Position numbers and translations under genes: made by a program. The notes under the pieces are model-generated. The model was not told the origin of the DNA. It saw nothing but the letters and a program-made list of their open reading frames with translations, and ran no database searches. From assembly GCF_030580995.1 (NCBI RefSeq), contig NZ_JAUQSZ010000010.1:62001-126000 (forward strand): a stretch of DNA of 64,000 bases, read 5' to 3'. Position 1 is the first letter of the stretch. Every line of letters begins with the position of its first letter. This stretch comes from Sphingomonas immobilis (GTDB taxonomy: Bacteria > Pseudomonadota > Alphaproteobacteria > Sphingomonadales > Sphingomonadaceae). This document shows, piece after piece, positions 24,620 to 33,085 of this stretch.

Positions 24620-26605
24620 TCATTCGATCACCGGCCCGCCACGCGTCCGCCCGAGCGTCCAGTTGACGCCGTCGCCGCGCAGGATGCCGGAGACAGGCTT
24701 GCCGATCTGCCGCTCGAGCACCGGCCGCCACGGCACGAGCGTGAAATCGCGCGACTGCTCGACCAATGCGAACCGGCCGCTGACGAGATCGACGCGGCGG
24801 CGCAATGCGCCCTCGATCCGGCTGCCCGGCATCGCCTCGGTGAAGGTCAATCCGGTTTCGTCCGCGAGCGCGCCTGCGACGCGCAACAGTTCCCGCCGCT
24901 GAAGCGTGGCGAGCAGGCCCGCTCGGTAGCGCGTCACGCCCTCGTCGACTTCGGCCAGATCCTGCGCGATCAGCCATTGCCGTCGGCGCTCCTGCGCGTC
25001 GCGCAGCGCGCTCCCGAAGCCGGCATCGCGCGCCGTCTCCGGCCAGTCTGCCACGAGACCGCGATCGAGCCAGGTCGCGGCATCGGCTTCGACGAGCGCG
25101 GCGAGCGGCCGGGTCGACAGGATTTCAACCGCCACAGGGCGGTCCTGCGCAAGCCGGGCCTCATAAGCCGCGACCCGGTCGAGATGGTCTTCGCCGATCG
25201 TCCAGAGACCCGCCGCATCGCGCGCCGCGCCACCGGTCAGGCGCCGTATCGCTTCGAGACGGCGGACATGGGTGCCCGCGAACGCCTCGGTCGCGCCCGG
25301 ATCGACCTTTAAGTGCGCCTCAACATCGTAGCGTCCGCCATTGGCGGCGGCGACCGCCACGATCGTACGATCGACCTCGCGGATTTCAGCACGCACCGGA
25401 GTTATATGTACGATCGCACCCTGCGGAACCGCCTCGAGTTCGGCCCCCTTGCCGATCACGACATAATGCGTGCGGCCATCGGTCGCATCGACGAGCAGAT
25501 AGTGACGGTCGGCATGTTCGTCGGCGAGGCCGCGCGCGACGATCTGGCCGAGAAGCGGAGCGGCGTTCGCGGCGGCGGGCCGGTAGATCGCCTGATCCGC
25601 CGGCGCACGGCTTAGCCCGGCGCGGCCGATCTCGCGCTGCATCGTGCGAATGATGTCGCCGCGCTCGCCAAGCCCCCGCAGCGTGTCCTCCATTCCTTCG
25701 CCGAGCTGCCACCGTGCGCCACCGACCGGCTCGGCAAGACCGAGCTGGCGGAGCTTGGCGAGACGCCCGGCGCGCAAGGCCTGAGCGAACGCATCGCCAC
25801 CGGCCGCCGTGACGATCCGGTCTTCGCCCGCCTCGCGGAGCATCGCGCGGTCGAGCGAGGTCAGCCGTTCCTGCTCGACTTCGGTGCGCAGGCCGGCCTC
25901 GATATCGTGCGTCGTGCGCGGTCCGAGATCGAGCTCGACCAGTTCGCTCGCGCGCTCGCGCATGCCGGTGGTCAGATAGTCGCGCGCGATGATGAGATCG
26001 GCACCGAGATGGTCCTTGCCACGTACGACGATATGCGTGTGGGGATGGCCGGTATTGAAGTGATCGACCGCGACCCAGTCGAGCTTGGTGCCGAGATCCT
26101 CCTCGACCCGCGTCATCAGCCGGCGCGTGAGGGGTTTGAGATCGTCATATTCCGCGCCGTCTTCGGCCGAGACGATGAACCGGAACTGGTGGCGATCATC
26201 GGCACATCGCACGTGGAACGCCTTGCCGTCGGCGACATCGGTTTCGGCGCCGTAGAGCGCGCCGGGTGCGCCCTCGCGCGTCGCGCCGTCGCGTTGCAAA
26301 TAGCGAAGGTGCGCGACTGCGCCCGACGCGCCCTTGCCTGCCAGCCTGACGAGGCTCGCCTTCACGACGACGCGCCGCGCCGAATACGCGCTGCGAGAAC
26401 CACGCGCGGCGAGCACGCGACCGACGCCCGCGCCGCGACCGATCCGGCTGCCGGTGAAGCCGCTCTTTCGGCTTCCAAAACCGAGCGCGCCGCCGCCCGC
26501 GAGATTGGCAGCCGCGAGCACGCGGCCGAGATATTTGCGCGCCCGCTTGCCGCCGCCGCTGCGCATGCGTCCGAGACGCGGTTCGAACTCGTTTTCTTCG
26601 GCCAT
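24620..26605 (-). CDS. Relaxase/mobilisation protein with DUF3363 domain
   Basis: The 661-residue protein is the ICE relaxase, which nicks oriT and stays bound to the transferred strand. It starts MAEENEFEPRLGRMRSGGG; a basic, glycine-rich N-terminus is followed by VKASLVRLAGKGASGAVAHLRYLQRDG, then the metal-binding triad VDHFNTGHPHTHIVVRG near residue 160. The C-terminal half (about 250-640) is the DUF3363 domain. This is the VirD2/RlxS-like class of trb ICEs. ATG 26605 is chosen as start; the open frame upstream is intergenic. A long plus-strand open frame lies antisense and is a shadow. Confidence 0.9.
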   Translation of the reverse strand: MAEENEFEPRLGRMRSGGGKRARKYLGRVLAAANLAGGGALGFGSRKSGFTGSRIGRGAGVGRVLAARGSRSAYSARRVVVKASLVRLAGKGASGAVAHLRYLQRDGATREGAPGALYGAETDVADGKAFHVRCADDRHQFRFIVSAEDGAEYDDLKPLTRRLMTRVEEDLGTKLDWVAVDHFNTGHPHTHIVVRGKDHLGADLIIARDYLTTGMRERASELVELDLGPRTTHDIEAGLRTEVEQERLTSLDRAMLREAGEDRIVTAAGGDAFAQALRAGRLAKLRQLGLAEPVGGARWQLGEGMEDTLRGLGERGDIIRTMQREIGRAGLSRAPADQAIYRPAAANAAPLLGQIVARGLADEHADRHYLLVDATDGRTHYVVIGKGAELEAVPQGAIVHITPVRAEIREVDRTIVAVAAANGGRYDVEAHLKVDPGATEAFAGTHVRRLEAIRRLTGGAARDAAGLWTIGEDHLDRVAAYEARLAQDRPVAVEILSTRPLAALVEADAATWLDRGLVADWPETARDAGFGSALRDAQERRRQWLIAQDLAEVDEGVTRYRAGLLATLQRRELLRVAGALADETGLTFTEAMPGSRIEGALRRRVDLVSGRFALVEQSRDFTLVPWRPVLERQIGKPVSGILRGDGVNWTLGRTRGGPVIE

Positions 26606-26950
26606 CGCCAGCACGTTCCCGTGAATTGCTGCGCAGCATTGCGCGCCAGAGGTGCAGTGAAAACCGGTGCCAAAAAACCCACGCAGGATCGGCCACTTAG
26701 CGCCCGCACGGCACCGGTCGGCAAGGACCAGTGCCGCCCTATTTTCGAGAAAATGATGTGCAGACAAGGACATGCGAGACCGGGGGTGTCGCAGCTTTAT
26801 CTTGCCTTACGCGCCTTACCCTTCGCTGACCGCCTGCCGATCCTTGCCGTTGTCTCTCCATCCCCCTGCCCCGCAACCATCGAGGTCAAAAGAAGCCGGG
26901 ACACGGGTGCCGTCATCCGACACCGTGCCCCGGCCCTGTGCGACCTTCGA
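26606..26950. other. Intergenic region upstream of the relaxase with an inverted repeat; candidate oriT
   Basis: No gene is seen in these 345 bases. A perfect 9-base inverted repeat, ACCGGTGCC (26663-26671) and GGCACCGGT (26710-26718), flanks a 38-base spacer, with an A6 tract next to the left arm. Relaxase genes often sit beside their oriT, so this is a candidate, but no nic sequence can be named. A promoter for the relaxase must also be here. Confidence 0.35.
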
Positions 26951-27310
26951 TCAGTGCAATGTCGCGTACGCCTTCCGAGCCGCAGTTGCTTTCGCGAACC
27001 CGCGCCGCCCGATCATGCCGTGTGCGTTGCCATCGCCATCGACGATGCACACCGCGACGAACCACCGCCCATCGAGCCGCCCGATCACCGCGACCCGATC
27101 GAGCTCGAAATCCTCCTCTTCGAGCGCTTCGTAGCTGCCGAGCCAGCGCTCCTGAACCCGTGCATCCCAGACGAAATCGCTCTCTTCCGCCGCCAGAAAC
27201 CGTTCCGCCAACGCCCGCCCCGCGCCCTGCCCGAACTCCAGTTCGAGACCCGCCACGAGCGTCGCCATCACGCGATCCGCACCATCGGAAACCGGTTGAA
27301 ACATGTCCAT
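26951..27310 (-). CDS. Hypothetical 119-residue ICE protein
   Basis: From ATG 27310 (MDMFQPVSDGADRVMATLVA), preceded by a strong GGAGG, the gene encodes a small acidic protein with one alpha/beta domain (YEALEEEDFELDRVAVIGRL, RWFVAVCIVDGDGNAHGM). The sequence pattern suggests a compact beta sheet (FVAVCIVD). Similar genes occur beside relaxases in alphaproteobacterial ICEs, but I do not recognise a named family. The RBS decides the start against the upstream frame. Confidence 0.7.
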   Translation of the reverse strand: MDMFQPVSDGADRVMATLVAGLELEFGQGAGRALAERFLAAEESDFVWDARVQERWLGSYEALEEEDFELDRVAVIGRLDGRWFVAVCIVDGDGNAHGMIGRRGFAKATAARKAYATLH

Positions 27311-27623
27311 GAGAACCTCCTGTCGATTGACGCCTTCCTCATCGAAGACATGCTCTCGACGGCGGTTGCCGGCGTGCCTGTCAGGGCTGCCGGAGCGAAG
27401 CGCAGGCACCGCGAAGCGGCGGCGGAGGAACCGATTTTGTCACGGGAAAACAAACAAAGCGCGTGCGCAGCACGCACACTATCCGTGGCAAAATTGGAGG
27501 GGCCGCCGGCCTTGCACAGGCGCGCCGGCAGCCGCCATGCTCGGAAGATCCGAGACGAGCCCTCCCCCACCCGCGTGTCGCGATGCCCTCGCCCGCGCCC
27601 TGATGACTCTGTCCGGCTAGGTG
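27311..27623. other. Non-coding gap between lytic transglycosylase and hypothetical gene
   Basis: No gene is supported here. A short hairpin GCGTGC-GCA-GCACGC lies at 27461-27475. The rest should hold the promoter of the gene that starts at 27310 and the end of the transglycosylase transcript. Confidence 0.4.
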
Positions 27624-28229
27624 TCAGGGCAGATGGCGGACCGCGAACAATCCGTCCGCTGCAGCCGGTTTCGTCTCTTGCGGAGCGGGCGGCGCGAGCG
27701 TGGCCAAAGCGACGAACAGGCCTGGTTTCGGCACGTCTGGCGCAGGCGGTCGATCCGTTCGCGACCTGCCGGTGACGCTTTGGAGATACGCGATCGTCTC
27801 GTTCGGGAGGCGCGCGCGACCTGCCAGATAGTCCTGATAGCGCCCCGGGCCGGCATTATAGGCCGCGAACAGGCCCGGATAGCCGAACCGGTCATACATC
27901 AGCCGCAGATAGCAGGTGCCAGCGAGGATATTGTCGCGCGGGTCGAACGGATTGGCGCCGAGCCCCAGCTGACGGCGCATGTCGGTCCAGGTGGCGGGCA
28001 TCAGCTGCATCAGTCCCATCGCGCCCGCCCGACTGATGATCGCCCGCCCGTTCAGCGTCGATCGACCCGCGCTTTCGGCCTGCATGACCTGCTCGATCCA
28101 GGCGACCGGCACGCCGAACCGCTGCGCGGCTTCGGTCACGAACGGCCGCCAGTCGGCAACCGTTTCCGCCTGCGCAGGCGCCGCCACCAGAACGATCGAC
28201 AACGCCGCACACCGCGTCACCGCACCCAT
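27624..28229 (-). CDS. Lytic transglycosylase (SLT domain) of the conjugation apparatus
   Basis: The 201-residue protein has a signal peptide (residues 1-21, ending APAQA) and an SLT domain: the catalytic Glu in MQAESAGRSTLNGRAIISRA, GAMGLMQLMPATW, and GYPGLFAAYNAGPGRYQDYL. It cleaves peptidoglycan so that the mating channel can be built (VirB1 role). The C-terminus is proline-rich. ATG 28229 overlaps the end of the TraF-like gene by 13 bases, so the two are coupled. Confidence 0.9.
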   Translation of the reverse strand: MGAVTRCAALSIVLVAAPAQAETVADWRPFVTEAAQRFGVPVAWIEQVMQAESAGRSTLNGRAIISRAGAMGLMQLMPATWTDMRRQLGLGANPFDPRDNILAGTCYLRLMYDRFGYPGLFAAYNAGPGRYQDYLAGRARLPNETIAYLQSVTGRSRTDRPPAPDVPKPGLFVALATLAPPAPQETKPAAADGLFAVRHLP

Positions 28230-28789
28230 AAGGGCGTCGCCTTGCCGAGCACATCCTGAGGCGCGGTCGGCCCGAAATACCGTCCGTCGAACGAGTCGGC
28301 GCGGGTGGTCATCAGCAACAGGACGGTATCGCCGCGCAAGGTCTGGCAGCCGCGCCACCACGGCAACGCCCGCCCTGAACGATCGTGCGTCAGTCTCGTC
28401 GCGACCACCGCTTGATTGACCCGAATCTCCGGCCCGGTCGCGCAAACCACGTCGCCCGATACCGCCGCGACACGCTTCACGAGCGGGACGTTTGCGGGGA
28501 TATAATGCCGGCGCGCGGCGAGATCGCGAACGTCCTTCGGCACCCGCGCGATGACCATCTCGCCGCGCATGATCGGGGCGCCGGGCGCGACCGCATAGAG
28601 GCCGAGCGGAGCGCTGGCACTCGCATTCCAGACGAGGCGCGGCAACGGCGGTGCCGCGATGGTGGCGCCGACACACGCACAGCCAAAGGCAATGAAGAGG
28701 CTTCGCCGCATCAGCATCGCGCGGCGACGGCGGGCGGCTCGCAAAGCGGCGCCCCAGGCGAACAGCGGCAGGTCGCGGCGCTCAACCAT
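28217..28789 (-). CDS. traF: TraF-like S26 signal peptidase (conjugative pilin maturation)
   Basis: The 190-residue product resembles TraF, which cyclises or trims TrbC pilin. A membrane segment (SLFIAFGCACVGATIAA) is followed by SASAPLGLYAV, which contains the catalytic Ser, and by PLVKRVAAVSGDVVC, which contains the catalytic Lys. GRYFGPTAPQDVLGKATPLW near the end is typical. Start ATG 28789 overlaps the HTH gene's end (28782). The trbC prepilin upstream in the window is its likely substrate. Confidence 0.88.
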   Translation of the reverse strand: MVERRDLPLFAWGAALRAARRRRAMLMRRSLFIAFGCACVGATIAAPPLPRLVWNASASAPLGLYAVAPGAPIMRGEMVIARVPKDVRDLAARRHYIPANVPLVKRVAAVSGDVVCATGPEIRVNQAVVATRLTHDRSGRALPWWRGCQTLRGDTVLLLMTTRADSFDGRYFGPTAPQDVLGKATPLWVR

Positions 28790-29039
28790 GGTCGCGCTCC
28801 TTCTTGTGGGCGTTCGACCAGGCCTCGATGTCGTCGATATGATAATACCAGGCTCGCCCGTGCAGGCGACAGTCGGGGCCACGGCCTTCGAGCCGCATGC
28901 TCTTGAGGCTGCTGGCGGCGAGGCCGAGATGGAAAGCGGCCTGTTTGGTGGTGAGGAACGGGCTGGTCTGGCGCGCCTTTTCAGCGCGCGCGCCGGCATC
29001 GCTGCCGGGCGCTCCGGCAGGGTCGAGAGGATCGTCCAT
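28782..29039 (-). CDS. AlpA/excisionase-like helix-turn-helix protein
   Basis: The 85-residue protein has a short disordered N-terminus and then a MerR/excisionase-type HTH: LTTKQAAFHLGLAASSLKSMRLEG, ending in a beta wing GRAWYYHIDDIEAW. Such proteins in trb ICEs may be excisionases or regulators of transfer. It overlaps the TraF-like gene by eight bases and so is co-transcribed with it. ATG 29039 is chosen; ATG 29060 is also in frame. Confidence 0.75.
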   Translation of the reverse strand: MDDPLDPAGAPGSDAGARAEKARQTSPFLTTKQAAFHLGLAASSLKSMRLEGRGPDCRLHGRAWYYHIDDIEAWSNAHKKERDHG

Positions 29040-29218
29040 GGTGTCGTGTCCGTTTCGCATGCGCGGACGCCGGATTGCGCCGCAGCGGACACGCAAATGA
29101 ACGCAGTGGACCGCGCCCGGCAGGGTCGAAAACGCATCTATGCGGATTCGACCCGGTGCTGCGGCTTCACGCCGGAACCGCGCCCCGGCGAACCGGGACG
29201 CGGCGCCGCCCGGCCCGG

Positions 29219-29539
29219 TCAGTCGGCCGGGTTCCAAATGATGGCGAAGGCGTCGTCATCGTCCTGGCCGGCGGCACGGCCGAGATTGGCGTAGAGGCGT
29301 CGGGGTCCGAACTCGGGCGCTGCCAGCGAGAGCGAGACATAGTCCTTGCCGGACATCTCGCCGCGCCGGATCCAGCCGGCGCCGACCTCGGCACCGCCGG
29401 CCACGACGCGGTAATCGGGCTGGCTGTCATTGGCCTTGTGGCCGTTGGGCAGGATCGCGACTTCGGTGCGGATCGAGAGCGTCTTGAGCTCGCCCTTGAA
29501 GCCTTGACCTTCGCGGGTGACGTATCCGATTGCGGGCAT
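29219..29539 (-). CDS. DUF736 family protein
   Basis: The 106-residue protein begins MPAIGYVTREGQGFKGELKT and contains VAILPNGHKANDSQPDYRV, EVGAGWIRRGEMSGKDYVSL and ANLGRAAGQDDDDAFAIIW, the full DUF736 pattern. It is one of the most frequent small ICE/plasmid backbone proteins in alphaproteobacteria and its role is not known. It is followed by the AlpA-like gene after about 180 bases. An RBS-like AGGAGACC precedes the start. Confidence 0.92.
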   Translation of the reverse strand: MPAIGYVTREGQGFKGELKTLSIRTEVAILPNGHKANDSQPDYRVVAGGAEVGAGWIRRGEMSGKDYVSLSLAAPEFGPRRLYANLGRAAGQDDDDAFAIIWNPAD

Positions 29540-30029
29540 TGCAGGTCTCCTTTTGATGTTCGTCCGAAGGGTTTTCCGGGCGATGGGCAGACCAGAGGAA
29601 CGGTCGTGCGGGCGACCGAACCGCCAGGCCGCAGCAACGCGGAGGACCGGAGCAGCGAGCTGATTTGAAAGCGCAAGCGGCCGCGAGGAGCCCGTGGCAC
29701 ACGGGCGGGGAAATCAGTGCAGCGGCGATGGTTTCGGTCAAGCCTGCCACCGTTCCAGGTCATAGCCCAAGGAGCTGGAACACCCCGGCTCGGACGATCC
29801 GCAGGATACCGTTCCCGCAGTGGATCGTCTTTCGCGAAAGCGAGCCAGCGCGAGCGCGGACGCGCTCGCGACCGCACCTTTCGCGCCCCTTGCCCGGTCC
29901 GGGAAGGTCCAAGGAAGTCGCGCGCGCCGGAAAGGGTCGTTACGCAGGACGAACCGCTGGCACGGGTCCGAGCATATGCGGCTGGGAAAGCCCGGAATCG
30001 CTTCCGCGCGCGACGCCGGGAGACGCACG
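29540..30029. other. Non-coding region with several inverted repeats
   Basis: No gene is supported in these 490 bases. There is GCCCGTG-GCA-CACGGGC at 29690-29706, a 12-base palindrome CTTTCGCGAAAG at 29829-29840, and a perfect 10-base-pair hairpin CGCGAGCGCG-GA-CGCGCTCGCG at 29849-29870. The region must hold the DUF736 promoter and is a second candidate for an origin or a regulatory centre. Confidence 0.35.
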
Positions 30030-30230
30030 GTGCCCGACTATCGCTTACGCAGACTCAGAGGAGACGGCGTGCCTTTCGACGGCATCGCCTTCACCAGCGC
30101 GAGCGATAAGGCCACCATCGCCGAGGCCATTCGGATCGATCATGCCGACTATGTCGAGGTCTGGCGCGATGACAGGATCGTGTCGCGCGTCGCGCCCGCG
30201 AAAATACGAAACCGGCCTTCCGCGTCCTGA
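30030..30230 (+). CDS. Small hypothetical protein (66 residues)
   Basis: A GTG at 30030 preceded by GGGAG opens a frame reading VPDYRLRRLRGDGVPFDGIA, then an alpha/beta stretch (ASDKATIAEAIRIDHADYVE) and VWRDDRIVSRV. It looks like a compact beta-alpha-beta domain found in ICE cargo; I cannot name it. An ATG at 29976 is in frame but lies in a stretch that does not look coding. Confidence 0.5.
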   Translation: MPDYRLRRLRGDGVPFDGIAFTSASDKATIAEAIRIDHADYVEVWRDDRIVSRVAPAKIRNRPSAS

Positions 30231-30400
30231 AAACCGCCCGACTTCACGGCCGGCCCGGGCGACGATGCGCGCGATCTTGCGATGCATCCGACGCCTTCAG
30301 GGCATCCGCGACCGCGCCGGACCGGTCCGGCGGCCCAGCGTTTCCGGTCAGGACATTGGCGCTGGTGCAGGTTCGCTTGGCTTTGGTATGAGAGCGTCGA

Positions 30401-30610
30401 ATGGCGGTTCGTGATGAAGTCCTAGCGCTGATCGAGCGCCTCTCGCCATCGCCGATCTGTGACGATTGCGTTGCCGAAAAGCTCAATCTGCCGACGCGGC
30501 AGCAGGCCAGCTATCGCACACGCTTGCTTGCGGGGTCCAAGGGCATCGAGCGACGCCGCGATATCTGCTCGATCTGTTACGGCGAGAAACTGGTCTCTCG
30601 GCAGGTCTGA
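30401..30610 (+). CDS. Small CxxC zinc-binding-like protein (69 residues)
   Basis: The product MAVRDEVLALIERLSPSPIC continues with DDCVAEKLNLPTRQQASYRT, then RRDICSICYGEKLVSRQ. Four cysteines arranged CxxC...CxxC suggest one zinc site, and the middle helix with PTRQQASYRTR may contact DNA or RNA. The gene is convergent with ridA (12 bases). It may be a regulator; family unknown. Confidence 0.6.
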   Translation: MAVRDEVLALIERLSPSPICDDCVAEKLNLPTRQQASYRTRLLAGSKGIERRRDICSICYGEKLVSRQV

Positions 30611-30622
30611 CCCGAGAGCGGG

Positions 30623-31003
30623 TCAGACCTCGGCGATCATCGCGATCGAGACCTTGAGCCCGGGGGCACGAACCGGCAGCTTGGCGCCCTGCCGGGCGGG
30701 TGGATCGACCGGAAACCATTTCACCCATTCGGCATTCATGCCGGCGAAATCGTCCTCGTCGGCAAGGATGACCGTCGCGCTGACCGCTTTGTCGAGGCTG
30801 GATCCGGCGGCCTTCAGAATGGCCGCGATATTGGTCAGGGCCTGCGCCGTCTGCGCCTGGATGGTATCGCCGGTGATCGCTCCGGTCGTCGGATCATAGC
30901 CCGCGGTTCCGGACACGAAGATCAGCCCGGCACAGGAAACGGCATGGCTGTAATACGGCGACGGTGCGGGAAGATCGTCGCTGGCGATGATCGTGCGCGG
31001 CAT
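30623..31003 (-). CDS. RidA family enamine/imine deaminase
   Basis: The 126-residue protein has the RidA/YjgF core: PYYSHAVSCAGLIFVSGTAG, QTAQALTNIAAILKAAGSSL and KLPVRAPGLKVSIAMIAEV. RidA enzymes hydrolyse reactive 2-aminoacrylate-like intermediates. The usual Arg (in RxxRSxV of classical RidA) is replaced by KLPVRAPG, so specificity may differ. It stands alone on the minus strand as cargo. Confidence 0.82.
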   Translation of the reverse strand: MPRTIIASDDLPAPSPYYSHAVSCAGLIFVSGTAGYDPTTGAITGDTIQAQTAQALTNIAAILKAAGSSLDKAVSATVILADEDDFAGMNAEWVKWFPVDPPARQGAKLPVRAPGLKVSIAMIAEV

Positions 31004-31132
31004 GAAAAACCTCCTGACCTCGGACCTTTTCGCGCATGCACCATCCCGGCGCCGACGTGCCGCGTCAATACCATGTCGAAGGGCCCGGCCGCGCCCCGAG
31101 CAGCAATCCGGCGCGCGAAAAAGGTGGCCGAA

Positions 31133-31819
31133 CTAGCGAACGTTGAGCCCGAGCTCGCCAAGCAGCTGACCGGCCTGGTCGCGCGAAATCGTGGCACCGC
31201 GAAACTGCGCAGCATCGACGAGCCGCAGGCCGCCAAGATCGGCGCCGCGCAGGTCGGCTCCGTCGAACCGGCACCCTGTCATATTGGCATCGCGCAGGCT
31301 GCAGGTCTCGAAATCGACACCGCGAAAATCGCATTTGCGCAGATCGGCCGAGCTGAGATCGACCTTGACGAGTGTTTGTTTGAGGAAGGAGAAACCCGGC
31401 AGCTTGGCGTTGATCAGCAGGGTTTCCGCAAAGCGGATATCCATGGCGCGTGCGTCGCTGAAATCGGCACCGGTAAGCTTGCTGGCGCTGAACGCAGCGG
31501 ACGACAGGATCGTGCGGCGGAACACGGCGTTGTTGAAATCGCTCGCAGCGATCACCGCATCTGTGAGGTCGGCGCCGGTGAAATTCACGAACGCCCCCCG
31601 GCACGCTCGCCACGTCGAACGGTCGAGCCGAGCGCCGGAGAAGTCGGCGCGCCGCACATTGCAGCCCTCGAAGATCCAGCCCGAGAGGTGGAGCGCTGCG
31701 AGCTCTGCCCCCTCCAGGTCACAGCCGATCAGGTGGCCTGGCGGCCCCTGCGCGAGGCTTTCCAAATCGGCGCGGCAAAGTGTCGCGTCGCGATACTCTG
31801 GTGCTGCGTCCGCGCTCAT
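31133..31819 (-). CDS. Pentapeptide-repeat protein
   Basis: The 228-residue product is made of pentapeptide repeats of the A(D/N)Lxx form: [30 protein letters not shown]. Such proteins fold as a right-handed beta helix, some of them mimicking DNA (Qnr/MfpA). It starts by ATGA overlap with the DUF2256 gene. Function unspecified; a DNA-mimic or a scaffold role is possible. Confidence 0.85.
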   Translation of the reverse strand: MSADAAPEYRDATLCRADLESLAQGPPGHLIGCDLEGAELAALHLSGWIFEGCNVRRADFSGARLDRSTWRACRGAFVNFTGADLTDAVIAASDFNNAVFRRTILSSAAFSASKLTGADFSDARAMDIRFAETLLINAKLPGFSFLKQTLVKVDLSSADLRKCDFRGVDFETCSLRDANMTGCRFDGADLRGADLGGLRLVDAAQFRGATISRDQAGQLLGELGLNVR

Positions 31820-31962
31820 GCTGGCCCGCTACCGGCGGCGCGGCAGCGATCCGAGCAATATTTGACCTGATCCCAGTCGCGCTGCCATTTCTTGCGCCAC
31901 GCGAACGGGCGACGGCAGCTCGCGCAGATCTTCTCGGGAAGATGGGGTTTGTGATGAGCCAT
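31816..31962 (-). CDS. DUF2256 small zinc-ribbon protein (48 residues)
   Basis: Read on the minus strand from ATG 31962: [20 protein letters not shown], then [20 protein letters not shown] and a short tail. CASC ... CSDRC is the zinc ribbon and PFAWRKKW is the diagnostic DUF2256 motif. The stop overlaps the pentapeptide gene start (ATGA), so they are coupled. The family is common in proteobacteria, often near cryptochrome or photolyase-like genes; none is visible here. Confidence 0.85.
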   Translation of the reverse strand: MAHHKPHLPEKICASCRRPFAWRKKWQRDWDQVKYCSDRCRAAGSGPA

Positions 31963-31975
31963 GGACCTGGGGCCG

Positions 31976-32176
31976 CTATTTCGCCGGGGTCACCCAGACC
32001 GATACCGGTGCCAGGAATTTACCCTGCGCGGGTTTGCCAACTTCGACGCGGTCGGCCTTCACCAACTCACCGGTTTCGAGGTTGAACGAGGCCCATGGCT
32101 TGGGCATGCGGCCGAAGGTGAACTTCTGAATCGGCTGGCCGGTCGAACTGTTCATGATCGTTGCGATGATGCTCAT
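31976..32176 (-). CDS. Hypothetical 66-residue protein
   Basis: The product reads [20 protein letters not shown] then a beta-rich middle ([20 protein letters not shown]) and ends [10 protein letters not shown]. It looks like a small beta-sheet protein and is upstream of the DUF2256 gene on the same strand with a 13-base gap, possibly in one operon. No family is recognised. Confidence 0.5.
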   Translation of the reverse strand: MSIIATIMNSSTGQPIQKFTFGRMPKPWASFNLETGELVKADRVEVGKPAQGKFLAPVSVWVTPAK

Positions 32177-32275
32177 GGCCGCTGGCGATAGCGACGACGG
32201 GCGCGCTGTCCAGCCTCACCCGGCGGCAAAGCGACACGCGGATCGCGCGCAAATGACTGCGCCGTCCACGCACCT

Positions 32276-32488
32276 TCAAGCGCGCTGCGGCTCCTGCGCA
32301 CACGGTTCGATGTCGGCGGAAATGGCGGCCTGACCGGCAAGCGCGGTGCGGGCACGCTCGCCGTAGCGCAGCGCCATTTCGAAATGCGCGGCTTCGGCAT
32401 CGGGATGTCCGGTTTGGATCGCGAGCACGGCTTCCTGTTCGGCGCGGCGCAGCAGGAAGTCGGAGGTTTCAGTCCGCGTAATGCTCAT
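32276..32488 (-). CDS. Hypothetical 70-residue protein
   Basis: From ATG 32488 the protein starts MSITRTETSDFLLRRAEQEA and continues as one helical hairpin (VLAIQTGHPDAEAAHFEMAL, RYGERARTALA). Small helical proteins of this form occur in sphingomonads, without known function. The frame upstream of the ATG is not plausibly coding. Confidence 0.5.
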   Translation of the reverse strand: MSITRTETSDFLLRRAEQEAVLAIQTGHPDAEAAHFEMALRYGERARTALAGQAAISADIEPCAQEPQRA

Positions 32489-32700
32489 CTCAGGCTCCAG
32501 CCAAGGTTTCGATGCTGATGCAGGATCCGCTGCGCGCGCGAAGATGAACAGCAGCCGACCGTGCGATGCCCGAGGTGCGCCATTGCGACCATCGGTGCAC
32601 GTGTTCCGCCCGGATGCCCGTCGCACATGCGAGGAAAAGGTGCGAGAACATTTTGGGAACATGCTAAGGCGGGGCGCTCAACGAAAGATTGGAACAGGCA

Positions 32701-32937
32701 GTGATTGACGAAGCGGATCGCGATCCGGTCGCGAGCGTGGCATTCGGGCGCTGGCTGCTCCAGCAGCGCGAGCGCGGCGATTGGGTGGACGATCTGGCGC
32801 AAGCCGCGCGCGCCGATCGCGGTTTCCCGAAGGACGGCGATCCCGAGGCCGTGCGTCAGCATTTGCGCAAGCAACAGGCCGACGGCGATATCTTTCAGGC
32901 CGTCGATGATGCCGAGACTGACTGGCGAAACACCTGA
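32701..32937 (+). CDS. YozE/SAM-like fold protein (78 residues)
   Basis: The GTG at 32701 with GGAACAGG upstream begins a frame containing SVAFGRWLLQQRERGDWVDD, AARADRGFPKDGDPEAV and a C-terminal helix (IFQAVDDAETDW). The GRWLLxQxxRxDWVxDLAxxAxxDRxFP pattern fits the YozE SAM-like family. Role in the ICE is unknown. Confidence 0.72.
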   Translation: MIDEADRDPVASVAFGRWLLQQRERGDWVDDLAQAARADRGFPKDGDPEAVRQHLRKQQADGDIFQAVDDAETDWRNT

Positions 32938-33085
32938 CAAGCACCGCCTAGTATCCGCGCGCCCGAGCATCCGCAGGATGCGAGGGCGCGCGGCCGGATT
33001 TTGAGGGTCCGGGGTTCGGTGCGCGCCTGCGCGCGCAGCCGGCGCGACAAGACGCGCCGGGTTCACCCCGGCGCGTCCATTCGGG

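Noticed and set aside
25907..27775. A 622-residue plus-strand open frame
   Set aside because: It is antisense to the relaxase and the next gene, has no recognisable domain, and is a usual by-product of high-GC third positions.
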